From Marinobacter sp. SS21 (lineage in GTDB: Bacteria; Pseudomonadota; Gammaproteobacteria; Pseudomonadales; Oleiphilaceae), in NCBI RefSeq assembly GCF_028369065.1, contig NZ_JAQNDA010000011.1, positions 62,001-126,000 of the forward strand: a DNA stretch of 64,000 nt, read 5' to 3'. Positions 9,439-18,600 of the stretch are shown here, piece after piece (within the stretch, counting starts at the first letter, position 1; each line of letters opens with the position of its first letter). Under the pieces are notes generated by a model, which saw only the letters and a list, made by a program, of their open reading frames with translations, searched no databases and was not told the origin of the DNA. A program made the translations under genes and the position numbers.

Positions 9439-12081
9439 ATGCGCACAAATCAGCCACGGACTGTTTACCTGAGTGAATACCGGGTACCGGCGTTTCTGGT
9501 GGATCATGTCGACCTGCGATTCGAGCTGTTTGAAGAGGGTGCCCGCGTGCACAGTACGCTGGCGGTACGCCGCAACCCGGAATTCCCGGGGCGTGCCGAT
9601 GCCCTGGAACTGGACGGCGACCGTCTGCACCTGGAAGCCGTGCGACTCGACGGCGAGTCGCTGACTGCGGCGGCCTATGACGACCAGGGCGACAAACTGG
9701 TCGTGCCAGGTGTTCCCGACCGCTTCGCGCTGGATGTGGTGACCTGGATCGAGCCCCAGAACAATACCCGGTTGGAAGGTCTGTACAAATCGTCCGGCAT
9801 GTTCTGTACCCAATGCGAGGCGGAGGGGTTCCGCAGCATTACGTTCTTCCCCGACCGACCGGATGTCATGGCCCGGTTCCGAACCCGGATCGAGGCCGAC
9901 AAGTCCGCCTATCCCATCCTGCTGTCCAACGGCAACGACGTTGATCGTGGAGATCTGGATAACGGCCGTCATTATGTCACCTGGGAGGACCCGTTTCCCA
10001 AGCCCTGTTACCTGTTCGCCCTGGTAGCCGGTGATCTGGTGGAGAAAAACGATCGCTTCACCACCTGTTCCGGGCGCGACATTGACCTGCGCATTTACGT
10101 CGAGCCGCGCAATGCCAGCAAGTGCGATCACGCCCTGGATTCACTGAAGCGTTCCATGCGCTGGGACGAAGAGGTCTATGGCAGGGAGTACGATCTGGAT
10201 ATTTTCATGATCGTGGCGGTGGACGACTTCAATATGGGCGCCATGGAGAACAAGGGGCTGAATATCTTCAATTCCTCCTGTGTTCTGGCCAGTCCGGATA
10301 CCGCGACAGACCTGGCATTTCAGCGCATAGAGGCCATCGTCGCCCACGAATATTTCCACAATTGGTCGGGTAACCGGGTCACCTGCCGGGACTGGTTTCA
10401 GCTCAGTCTCAAGGAAGGGTTCACCGTTTTCCGCGATGCAGAATTTTCTGCCGATATGGGATCTGCCACAGTCAAGCGGATTGAAGACGCCACCTTGTTA
10501 CGGACCTCTCAGTTTGCCGAGGATGCCGGCCCCATGGCGCATCCGGTACGTCCGGCCTCGTACATGGAGATTTCCAACTTCTACACCCTGACCATTTACG
10601 AGAAAGGCGCGGAAGTGGTGCGGATGATTCATACCTTGCTGGGGCCTGAACTGTTCCGCAAAGGCAGTGATCTCTACTTTGATCGCCATGACGGTCAGGC
10701 GGTCACCACCGATGATTTTGTGACCGCGATGGAAGACGCCAGCGGCCGGGATTTGCGGCAGTTCCGACTGTGGTATGAGCAGGCTGGCACACCGGTGGTC
10801 ACCGTGCGTGACGAATACGAAGCCAGCACCCAAACCTACCGCCTGACACTGGCCCAGTCGATTCCGGACACTCCGGGGCAGAGTGGCAAGCAGCCGCAAC
10901 ACCTTCCGTTCACCCTGGGCTTGCTGGATGCCCTGGGCGAGTCGTTACCCCTGCGGCTGTCCGCGGACGAGTCCGACGCGCCCACTGAGCGGGTGCTGGA
11001 GCTGACTGAGTCTGAACATCGCTTCGAATTCCACGGCATCGCCGAGCGGCCGGTGCCGTCGTTGCTCAGAGGTTTCTCCGCGCCGGTGCGAGTGGTGTAT
11101 CCGTGGACACGGGACCAGTTGATGTTTCTGATCAGCGGTGACAGCGACGGTTTCAACCGCTGGGACGCAGGTCAGCGCCTGGCCGTGGACATCATTCAGG
11201 AGTTGATCGAAAAACCGGAGGCAGACATAGATTCCCGGTTGTTGACCGCCTATCGGAACCTGCTGGCGGACACCGAGCCTGATCAGGCGTTGGTGGCCAA
11301 GATGCTGCAGCTCCCCTCGGAAGCCTATCTGATCGAGTTGTCCGCTCAGCCGGACGTGCAGGCGATCCATCGGGCCCGCACCCGGGTGCTGGAATATCTG
11401 GCAACCGCCCTGCGGAGCGAATTGCTCAATTGCTACCGTCGCAACACCGACAACGGCCCCTACCAGTTGTCGCCGCAAGCCATAGCCCGCCGTAGCCTGA
11501 GAAATACCGCGCTGGCCTGGTTGCTGCACATCAATGATCACGAAGCCTGCGAGCTGGCCTTGGCGCAATACCGGGAAGCGAGCAATATGACCGATGGCCT
11601 GGGGGCCATGAAGGCGCTGGTCAACTCGGAGTTTGCCGAGGAACGGGAGCAGGTGCTGGTCGATTTCTATCAACGCTGGCAGCAGGATCCTCAAGTCGTG
11701 GAGCAGTGGTTCTCGGTGCAGGCAGCCAGTGTTCAGGCGGGTTCTCTGGAGCGAGTTCGCGCCTTGATGACGCATCCGGCGTTCGATTTACGGAACCCGA
11801 ACAAGGTGCGCAGCGTTATCGGCGTATACGCCGGCCAAAACCTGTCGGAATTCCACCGCCCGGACGGGGCGGGGTATCGCTTTCTGGCCGAGCAGGTCTG
11901 CCAGCTGGACGATCTCAATCCACAGATTGCGGCGCGTCTGGTGATGCCGTTGACGCGATGGCGCAAGTTCGCGGCCAGTCACGGCCAGGCCATGAAGCAG
12001 GCGCTGGAGCAGGTGCGCGAAAAAACCGGCTTGTCCCGGGATGTGTACGAAGTGGTGCACAAGAGCCTGGTTGGTGAATAA
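9439..12081 (+). CDS. pepN: Aminopeptidase N (M1 family)
   Basis: This cytoplasmic zinc aminopeptidase removes N-terminal residues in peptide turnover. The 880-residue protein has the substrate-binding GAMEN motif near 266-270 and the zinc site HEYFH (H303, E304, H307) with E326 in LKEGF. The length fits E. coli PepN (870). The ATG at 9439 has GGAG at 9429-9432; a longer in-frame start at 9379 lacks a comparable site. It stands alone, 76 nt after the DUF2797 gene. Confidence 0.96.
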   Translation: MRTNQPRTVYLSEYRVPAFLVDHVDLRFELFEEGARVHSTLAVRRNPEFPGRADALELDGDRLHLEAVRLDGESLTAAAYDDQGDKLVVPGVPDRFALDVVTWIEPQNNTRLEGLYKSSGMFCTQCEAEGFRSITFFPDRPDVMARFRTRIEADKSAYPILLSNGNDVDRGDLDNGRHYVTWEDPFPKPCYLFALVAGDLVEKNDRFTTCSGRDIDLRIYVEPRNASKCDHALDSLKRSMRWDEEVYGREYDLDIFMIVAVDDFNMGAMENKGLNIFNSSCVLASPDTATDLAFQRIEAIVAHEYFHNWSGNRVTCRDWFQLSLKEGFTVFRDAEFSADMGSATVKRIEDATLLRTSQFAEDAGPMAHPVRPASYMEISNFYTLTIYEKGAEVVRMIHTLLGPELFRKGSDLYFDRHDGQAVTTDDFVTAMEDASGRDLRQFRLWYEQAGTPVVTVRDEYEASTQTYRLTLAQSIPDTPGQSGKQPQHLPFTLGLLDALGESLPLRLSADESDAPTERVLELTESEHRFEFHGIAERPVPSLLRGFSAPVRVVYPWTRDQLMFLISGDSDGFNRWDAGQRLAVDIIQELIEKPEADIDSRLLTAYRNLLADTEPDQALVAKMLQLPSEAYLIELSAQPDVQAIHRARTRVLEYLATALRSELLNCYRRNTDNGPYQLSPQAIARRSLRNTALAWLLHINDHEACELALAQYREASNMTDGLGAMKALVNSEFAEEREQVLVDFYQRWQQDPQVVEQWFSVQAASVQAGSLERVRALMTHPAFDLRNPNKVRSVIGVYAGQNLSEFHRPDGAGYRFLAEQVCQLDDLNPQIAARLVMPLTRWRKFAASHGQAMKQALEQVREKTGLSRDVYEVVHKSLVGE

Positions 12082-12234
12082 CCGTTGACGAATCACAGTG
12101 CAACGGCGCGACAACAAAATCGCACTTTCGGTCGATGGACTTGGCAAGACGTTGGTTTAGTCTGGTAACTTTGAAAAGACCCATAATAATACGTTGGCCA
12201 GCATGGCTTTCAGACACAGCTAAGGTTAATAACA

Positions 12235-13623
12235 ATGAAATACAATAAGAACGTCCTCCTGGGTGGCCTGGTTGCGCTGTCCATGGCGGCCACTCCCGTA
12301 CTCGCGGCGGTCTCCGCGAGCGAAGCGGCTCGGCTTGGTAAGGACCTGACCCCCTTTGGCTCCGAGAAGGCGGGTAACGCCGCCGGTACCATACCGGCGT
12401 GGACTGGTGGTTTGACCACGCCTCCGGCGGGCTATGAAGGTTCCGGCCAGCACCATATCAATCCTTTTCCCGATGACCAGCCGCTGTTGACGATCAACGC
12501 CAGTAACGCCAATGAGCACGCCGAGCAGCTGAGTGAGGGCGTCCGCGCCATGCTGGAGACGTATCCCACCACGTTCCGGCTACCGGTCTACCAATCCCGG
12601 CGCACCCACGCGGTGCCCCAATGGGTGGCAGAAAACACCCGCAAGAATGCCGTCAATGCCACGATTGTGGGTGACGGCGAGGGGCTTGATGGCGCCTTTG
12701 GTGGCTATCCGTTCCCGATTCTGAGTGGCGACAGCGAAGAGAAAGCCTGGCAGGTAATCTGGAATCATCTGACCCGCTGGCGTGGGGTGTCGGTCACTCG
12801 CCGAGCCAGTGAAGTGGCCGTGCAGTCAAACGGTGACTACTCCCTGGTGACTTCCCAGCAGGAAGCCTTCTTCAATTTCTATAATCCCGAGGGTGGCGAA
12901 GAGGATCTCGATAACGTGATCTTCTACTACCTGTCCTTCACCCAGTCTCCGCCCCGCCTCGCTGGCGGTGCCATCCTGATCCATGAAACCCTGAACCAGA
13001 TCGTTAACCCGCGAAATGGTTGGGGCTATAACGCCGGGCAGCGTCGAGTACGTCGGGCGCCGAACCTGGGCTATGATTCCCCCATTGCGGCAGCGGATAA
13101 TCTGCGCACCGCCGACGACACCGATATCTTCAACGGTGCCCTGGACCGCTACAACTGGCGTTACGAGGGGATGCGGGAGATCTACGTCCCTTATAACAAC
13201 TACCTGTTGGGCGAGTCGGGTCGCGAGTATTCCGAGATTCTGGGGGGCTCCCACCTCAATCCGGACCTGACTCGCTGGGAGCTTCACCGTGTACACATCG
13301 TGGAAGCGACCCTGAAAGCCGGCGAACGTCACATTTATGGCAAACGCCGCTTCTATGTCGACGCCGATAGCTGGAACACCCTGCTGGTGGATCAGTTTGA
13401 CGGCCGTGGTGAGTTGTGGCGAGTCACCATGGGTATGGCCAAGAATTACTACGAACTGCCTGGCGTGTGGACTGCGCTGGATGTTTTTCACGACCTGCAG
13501 GCGCGCCGTTACCATGTTCAGGGGCTGGACACGGAAGAGCCCGGGACTCGGGTCTTCACCAATGATGTACCCAATCGCCGTTATTTCTCTCCCGCCTCGT
13601 TGCGCCGCCGCAGCGTGCGCTAG
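12235..13623 (+). CDS. DUF1329 periplasmic protein (LolA/LolB-like)
   Basis: This 462-residue exported protein has a clear signal peptide (MKYNKNVLLGGLVALSMAAT, cleavage near ALA). The mature part starts VSASEAARLGKDLTPFG, followed by GSEKAGNAAGTIPAWTGG, which identifies DUF1329. That family has an outer-membrane-lipoprotein-sorting-like fold and is usually found beside RND exporters, YCF48 proteins and DUF1302 outer-membrane proteins in hydrophobic-substrate loci. The two following genes are such partners, but no DUF1302 gene is present. AAGG lies upstream of the ATG. A role in lipid or hydrophobic-compound movement is inferred from context. Confidence 0.88.
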   Translation: MKYNKNVLLGGLVALSMAATPVLAAVSASEAARLGKDLTPFGSEKAGNAAGTIPAWTGGLTTPPAGYEGSGQHHINPFPDDQPLLTINASNANEHAEQLSEGVRAMLETYPTTFRLPVYQSRRTHAVPQWVAENTRKNAVNATIVGDGEGLDGAFGGYPFPILSGDSEEKAWQVIWNHLTRWRGVSVTRRASEVAVQSNGDYSLVTSQQEAFFNFYNPEGGEEDLDNVIFYYLSFTQSPPRLAGGAILIHETLNQIVNPRNGWGYNAGQRRVRRAPNLGYDSPIAAADNLRTADDTDIFNGALDRYNWRYEGMREIYVPYNNYLLGESGREYSEILGGSHLNPDLTRWELHRVHIVEATLKAGERHIYGKRRFYVDADSWNTLLVDQFDGRGELWRVTMGMAKNYYELPGVWTALDVFHDLQARRYHVQGLDTEEPGTRVFTNDVPNRRYFSPASLRRRSVR

Positions 13624-13678
13624 GGAGGAAGATGATGGCGCGATGATCCGCCGTCGCGGATAGCGGATAAAAAAAATA

Positions 13679-13702
13679 ACCGGCAGCCGACAGGCTGCCG
13701 GT
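13679..13702 (-). terminator. Hairpin between DUF1329 and YCF48 genes
   Basis: Perfect 9-bp stem ACCGGCAGC / GCTGCCGGT with a 6-nt loop. The A-run lies on its left, so it is a canonical terminator only for minus-strand reading. On the plus strand it may only partly end or stabilise the DUF1329 message. Confidence 0.6.
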
Positions 13703-13776
13703 CTACGTTGGTTATAGGCGGCTCGATGCTGGGCCAACACAGAGACACTTTCAACTCAAAAAAATAGGCACACTGA

Positions 13777-14922
13777 ATGGCTACAGGTTTAATGTGCAAA
13801 ACCCTTGGATCGGCCTGCCTTGGCATAGCCTTGGCGTCCGCCAGTCCAGCGGCTTTTGCCCTTGCGGACATTATCGAGACACCGGCCAGGGAAACCTCTC
13901 TGGCTCCTTCCCAGCTGCTAACGGATGCGGCCAAGGCCGGAGACCGGATTGTGGCGGTCGGTGAGCGTGGTCACATCATTTTCTCCGACAACGAAGGTCA
14001 GAGCTGGACTCAGGGTAAGGTGCCGGTCTCGGTGACGCTCACCGGCATTTCGTTCCCGACTGCAACCGAAGGCTGGGTCGTGGGGCACAGCGGCGTCGTC
14101 CTGCACAGCCAGGACGCAGGCGCGACCTGGGCCCTGCAACTCGACGGAGTTGCTGCCGCCGAGTTGGCGATCGCAGGCAAGGAAGCGCGAGCGGCCGAGC
14201 TGGAAGAGCAAATCGAGCAGGCGCCCGAGGAAGAAAAAGGCGATCTCGAATGGGCCCTGGATGACCTGTTCTTCTCCCTGGAGAACATGCGCGCGGACCT
14301 GGAAGTCGGGCCGGTAAACCCGTTGCTGGACGTGTGGTTCGAAAATCAGCAACACGGCTTCGTGGTGGGCGCCTACGGCATGATCTTGCGCACCCAGGAT
14401 GGCGGTGAAAGCTGGCAGGACTGGTCCGGTCGCCTGGAAAACCCCTCGGGCTATCACCTCAACGCCATCACCCGTGTGAACGGCGGAGCCCTGGCCGTGG
14501 TTGGCGAGGCTGGCCAGATTCATGTCTCGGTCGACAATGGCGATACCTGGGAGCTGCGTGACACCCCTTACGATGGCTCTCTGTTTGGCGTACTTGGCAC
14601 CGGCCATGTCAACGAACTCCTCGTGTTTGGTCTGCGGGGTAATGTGTTCCTCTCAACCGATCTCGGAAAATCCTGGAAGATGGTTCCCAGCAACGCTACG
14701 GCAACGCTCAATGACGGTGCCGTCGCCGACGACGGTCGCATTACCCTGGTGGGCAATGGCGGTGCAGTGCTGGTCAGCAGTAATGGTGCCGAGAACTTCC
14801 GTGAGTACTTCCGCACTGACCGCGAAGCCGTGATGAGCGTCATTCCGGTGTCGGAGACCCGGCTCCTGCTCATCGGAGCGGGCGGTGCCAAGCGCGCCGA
14901 CGCTCGCGGAAAGAACCTTTAA
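13777..14922 (+). CDS. YCF48-related beta-propeller protein
   Basis: This 381-residue exported protein (signal peptide within the first 30 residues, ending near AFALA) carries repeated BNR/YCF48-type blades: GERGHIIFSDNEGQSWTQG, GHSGVVLHSQDAGATW, GAYGMILRTQDGGESW, GEAGQIHVSVDNGDTWE, GLRGNVFLSTDLGKSWK, GNGGAVLVSSNGAENF. An acidic coiled insertion (about 125-165) interrupts the second and third blades. The YCF48 family includes a photosystem II assembly factor. In proteobacteria these proteins accompany RND exporters such as the next gene, 48 nt downstream. A periplasmic scaffold or adaptor role is inferred. Confidence 0.85.
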   Translation: MATGLMCKTLGSACLGIALASASPAAFALADIIETPARETSLAPSQLLTDAAKAGDRIVAVGERGHIIFSDNEGQSWTQGKVPVSVTLTGISFPTATEGWVVGHSGVVLHSQDAGATWALQLDGVAAAELAIAGKEARAAELEEQIEQAPEEEKGDLEWALDDLFFSLENMRADLEVGPVNPLLDVWFENQQHGFVVGAYGMILRTQDGGESWQDWSGRLENPSGYHLNAITRVNGGALAVVGEAGQIHVSVDNGDTWELRDTPYDGSLFGVLGTGHVNELLVFGLRGNVFLSTDLGKSWKMVPSNATATLNDGAVADDGRITLVGNGGAVLVSSNGAENFREYFRTDREAVMSVIPVSETRLLLIGAGGAKRADARGKNL

Positions 14923-14970
14923 TCACGCCCTGGTGCGGCAGAACAGAACGAATCAAAGAGGGGCTATTTA

Positions 14971-17355
14971 ATGTCGAACCCGAAGCATGACAAGGGTGAC
15001 CATTACCTGACTACGCCAAAGGCGGAGCCATTTTTGGAGCGGTTGATTTTCAATAACAGGGCCTTGATCCTGTTTGGCTTCCTGATCCTGACGCTATTTC
15101 TCGGCTACAACGCCATCAAGATTCAGCCGGATGCCAGTTTTGAGCGAATGATTCCGCTGGAGCATCCCTACATTGTCAATATGCTCAATCACCGGAATGA
15201 TCTGGAGAACCTGGGTAACTTCGTTCGTATCGCGGTCGAAGCCAAGGAAGGAGACATATTCGACAAGGAGTACATGGAGACGCTCAAGCAGATCACCGAT
15301 GAGGTGTTCTACCTGAACGGCGTCGACCGATCTGGACTCAAATCGCTGTGGACGCCAAATGTCCGCTGGGTGGAAGTGACCGAGCAGGGTTTCCAGGGCG
15401 GTAAGGTCATTCCAGATGGCTATGACGGTTCGCCGGCGAGCCTGGAAAGCCTGCGTCAAAACGTCTTGCGGTCCAATGAAGTGGGGCGCCTGGTGTCGGA
15501 CAACTTCCGTTCCACCATCGTCTATGCGCCTTTGTATGAGAAAAACCCGGACACCGGCGAACCGCTCAACTACGCGACCTTCTCTCGCGAGCTGGAAGCA
15601 AAGATCCGCGCCAAGTACGAACAGCAAAACGCCAATGTGGAGATCCATATTGTTGGCTTCGCCAAGAAAGTGGGGGATCTGATCGAGGGCATTGGTTCCA
15701 TTGCCTGGTTTGCAGGCATCACCATTATCCTCACCACGCTGCTGCTGTTTGGCTATTCCCGTTGCGTTTCGGGCACCCTGGTGCCGGTGTTCGCCTCCAT
15801 CGTGGCGGTGTTCTGGCAGTTGGGTGCACTGCGCCTGTTGGGCTACGGACTTGATCCCTATTCGGTACTGGTGCCGTTCCTGGTATTCGCCATTGGCATC
15901 AGTCACGGGGTTCAGGTGGTCAACGCCATGGCTCTGGAAGCCGCCAAGGGCTTCGATCCTGTCACAGCAGCCCGTCTGGCATTCCGGGCCCTGTATATTC
16001 CCGGCATGCTGGCGTTGATTTCGGATGCCTTCGGCTTCCTGACGCTATTGTTCATCGAGGTGGACGTCATCAAGGATCTTGCCGTGGCGGCGGGTCTCGG
16101 GGTGGCCATCGTGATCATTACCAACCTGGTTCTGCATCCGCTGATCATGTCCTACATCGGTATCACCAAGGGTGGTATTCGCCATGTCCAGAATCATGGC
16201 GAGAAGCAGGATCGCAAGTGGCGGGTGATGTCCTACTTTGCCCATCCTGGGGTGGCGCCGATCTCTGTGCTGATCGCGATTTTGGGTCTGGGCTTGGGGG
16301 TTTACTACAAGCAAGGCCTGAAGGTGGGCGACCTGGATCAGGGCGCGCCGGAACTGCGTAAGGACTCGGTGTATAACCAGGACAACGCCTACATCATCAA
16401 CAATTACTCCACCAGTGCCGATGTGTTGGTGGTGATGGTTAAGACTCCGGCTGAACAGTGTACTCAGTACAACGTACTTCGAGCGATGGACTCGTTGCAG
16501 TGGGAGCTGCAGAACACCCCGGGTGTCCAGTCCTCGGTCTCGCTGGCGGACGTTTCCAAAATCGTAACCAAGGCACTGAACGAGGCCAATTGGAACTGGT
16601 TCGAGATTTCCCGTAACCAGACCATCATCAACGCCTCCATTCGCGAGGCCCCGGCTGGCCTGATCAATACCGATTGCAGTTTGACGCCGGTGCTGGTGTT
16701 CCTCGAAGACCACAAGGCGGAAACCCTCAACACGGTGGTTGCCGCGGTCGAGGAATTTGCGGCGGACAACAGCAATAATGAGCATACCTTCCTGCTGGCG
16801 GCTGGTAATGCCGGGGTCGAGGCTGCTACCAACGAAGTGATTTCCGGCGCCAAGAACATGATGCTGGCCTTCGTATACGGTGTGGTCAGTTTCCTCTGCT
16901 TGCTGACCTTCCGCTCGATCCGCGCGGTGTTGTGTATCGTGGTTCCGCTCGGTCTTACCTCCATCCTGTGTGAGGCGATCATGGCGGTCTCCGGAATCGG
17001 CATTAAGGTGGCGACACTGCCGGTGATTGCGCTGGGTGTGGGTATCGGTGTGGACTACGGTATCTATATCTACACCAAGTTGGAGAAGTTCCTGCTGGAA
17101 GGCAAGTCGCTTCAGGAGGCGTACTACGAAACCCTGCGCTCTACTGGTAAGGCGGTTATCTTTACCGGTATCACGCTGGGTATCGGGGTGGTGACCTGGA
17201 TCTTCTCGCCGATCAAGTTCCAGGCGGATATGGGCTTCCTGTTGTTCTTCATGTTCCTCTGGAACATGGTGGGAGCAATTTGGCTGTTGCCGGCGCTGGC
17301 CCGTTTCCTGTTGCGTCCCGAGCGCATGCTGGAGAAAGCCCGGGCATCGAAATAG
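14971..17355 (+). CDS. RND/MMPL-family transporter
   Basis: This 794-residue inner-membrane protein has the RND half-and-half plan: one helix near 30-50, a periplasmic domain to about 225, five to six helices (IAWFAGITIILTTLLLFGYS onward), a second periplasmic domain (about 435-620) and a second helix bundle. GVGIGVDYGIYIYTKLE in the second bundle is typical of the MMPL/HpnN-like branch. It is shorter than tripartite RND pumps and has no membrane-fusion partner nearby. With the DUF1329 and YCF48 genes it probably moves lipids or other hydrophobic molecules. GAGGGG precedes the start and a strong terminator follows. Confidence 0.9.
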   Translation: MSNPKHDKGDHYLTTPKAEPFLERLIFNNRALILFGFLILTLFLGYNAIKIQPDASFERMIPLEHPYIVNMLNHRNDLENLGNFVRIAVEAKEGDIFDKEYMETLKQITDEVFYLNGVDRSGLKSLWTPNVRWVEVTEQGFQGGKVIPDGYDGSPASLESLRQNVLRSNEVGRLVSDNFRSTIVYAPLYEKNPDTGEPLNYATFSRELEAKIRAKYEQQNANVEIHIVGFAKKVGDLIEGIGSIAWFAGITIILTTLLLFGYSRCVSGTLVPVFASIVAVFWQLGALRLLGYGLDPYSVLVPFLVFAIGISHGVQVVNAMALEAAKGFDPVTAARLAFRALYIPGMLALISDAFGFLTLLFIEVDVIKDLAVAAGLGVAIVIITNLVLHPLIMSYIGITKGGIRHVQNHGEKQDRKWRVMSYFAHPGVAPISVLIAILGLGLGVYYKQGLKVGDLDQGAPELRKDSVYNQDNAYIINNYSTSADVLVVMVKTPAEQCTQYNVLRAMDSLQWELQNTPGVQSSVSLADVSKIVTKALNEANWNWFEISRNQTIINASIREAPAGLINTDCSLTPVLVFLEDHKAETLNTVVAAVEEFAADNSNNEHTFLLAAGNAGVEAATNEVISGAKNMMLAFVYGVVSFLCLLTFRSIRAVLCIVVPLGLTSILCEAIMAVSGIGIKVATLPVIALGVGIGVDYGIYIYTKLEKFLLEGKSLQEAYYETLRSTGKAVIFTGITLGIGVVTWIFSPIKFQADMGFLLFFMFLWNMVGAIWLLPALARFLLRPERMLEKARASK

Positions 17356-17370
17356 CCCGATAGCAACCTC

Positions 17371-17404
17371 AAAAAAGCCCGTCTCGACGGGCTTTTTTGT
17401 TTTC
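17371..17404. terminator. Bidirectional Rho-independent terminator
   Basis: Stem AAAAAAGCCCG / CGGGCTTTTTT around a TCTCGA loop, ending in a T-run. It separates the RND unit from the TRAP operon. Confidence 0.92.
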
Positions 17405-17538
17405 CGCTCAAAAGGTTAGCTCGGAAATTGCCCCTTTATTTACCGAAAAAACTGGGCTATGTTCTAAGGTGTAGCGGAATTCTGCCTGCAGCGCATTGTA
17501 GGTAGTTGTTGATAATGATGAAGAAAAAGGATGAGCTC

Positions 17539-18522
17539 ATGGCACTTCGAAAAAGTTTCTCAGCTATAGCAATGGCAGCTGCTGTTGGAATTGGTGCGGC
17601 TTCGACAACGGCCACGGCTGCGGAGCAGCGGTTCGTTACAATTGGTACCGGCGGGGTGACCGGCGTGTACTACCCCGCCGGTGGTGCTATCTGTCGCCTG
17701 GTGAACATGGATCGCAAGGAACACGGCATCCGCTGCTCGGTGGAAAGCACCGGTGGTTCGGTGTACAACCTCAATGCGATCCGTCAGGGCGAGCTGGATC
17801 TGGCGGTCGCCCAGTCCGACTGGCAATACCACGCCTACAACGGCACCAGCAGCTTTGGGGAAGACGGAGCCAACAAGGATCTGCGGGCGGTATTCTCCTT
17901 GCACCCTGAGCCGTTCACCGTCGTTGCCAGCAAAGGCTCCAACATCAACAGTTTTGAAGATCTGGCGGGTAAGCGGGTATCGGTCGGTAACCCGGGCTCC
18001 GGTCAGCGGGCTACGGCCGAGGTGCTGTTGGACGCGATGGGCTGGGGCCTGGACAAGTTCTCCCTGGCCGCTGAGCTGAAGGCGGCCGAGCAGTCCCAGG
18101 CGCTGTGTGACGGCAATATCGATGCATTCTTCTACACCGTTGGTCACCCGTCCGGAGCGATCAAGGAAGCCACCACATCCTGTGACAGCGTGCTGGTCAA
18201 TGTGGATAACGAGGCAACCCAGAGTCTGGTCGATGACAACCCTTACTACCGGGTTGCCACCATTCCCGGAGGTATGTACCGCGGTAATGACGAAGATGTG
18301 ACCACCTTCGGTGTGGCCGCAACGTTTGTGACCTCCACTTCGGTTCCGGACGATGTGGTTTACGAGGTGGTCAAGGCCGTTTTCGAGAACTTTGACAGCT
18401 TCAAACGCTTGCACCCTGCGTTCGCCAACCTGCAGAAAGCAGAGATGGTTAGCGATGCCCTGAGTGCACCGCTGCACCCGGGAGCCCTGAAGTACTACAA
18501 GGAAGTAGGTCTGATTAACTGA
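17539..18522 (+). CDS. TAXI-family TRAP transporter substrate-binding protein
   Basis: This 327-residue periplasmic binding protein begins with a signal peptide ([20 protein letters not shown], cleavage near TATAA). The mature start [20 protein letters not shown] is the TAXI signature, and [16 protein letters not shown] and [12 protein letters not shown] are family motifs. The ligand of TAXI proteins is often an amino acid or dicarboxylate but cannot be read here. I chose ATG 17539 with AAAAGG at 17525-17530; in-frame starts at 17506 and 17518 would lengthen the signal peptide. The cognate permease follows 78 nt downstream. Confidence 0.9.
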   Translation: MALRKSFSAIAMAAAVGIGAASTTATAAEQRFVTIGTGGVTGVYYPAGGAICRLVNMDRKEHGIRCSVESTGGSVYNLNAIRQGELDLAVAQSDWQYHAYNGTSSFGEDGANKDLRAVFSLHPEPFTVVASKGSNINSFEDLAGKRVSVGNPGSGQRATAEVLLDAMGWGLDKFSLAAELKAAEQSQALCDGNIDAFFYTVGHPSGAIKEATTSCDSVLVNVDNEATQSLVDDNPYYRVATIPGGMYRGNDEDVTTFGVAATFVTSTSVPDDVVYEVVKAVFENFDSFKRLHPAFANLQKAEMVSDALSAPLHPGALKYYKEVGLIN

Positions 18523-18600
18523 TCAGAGCTATACCAGCAGTGGGCGCCTTGGTGTCTGCTGCTGGCTTCGCTTTTCTAATTGCTTTGACAGGATGTAACT

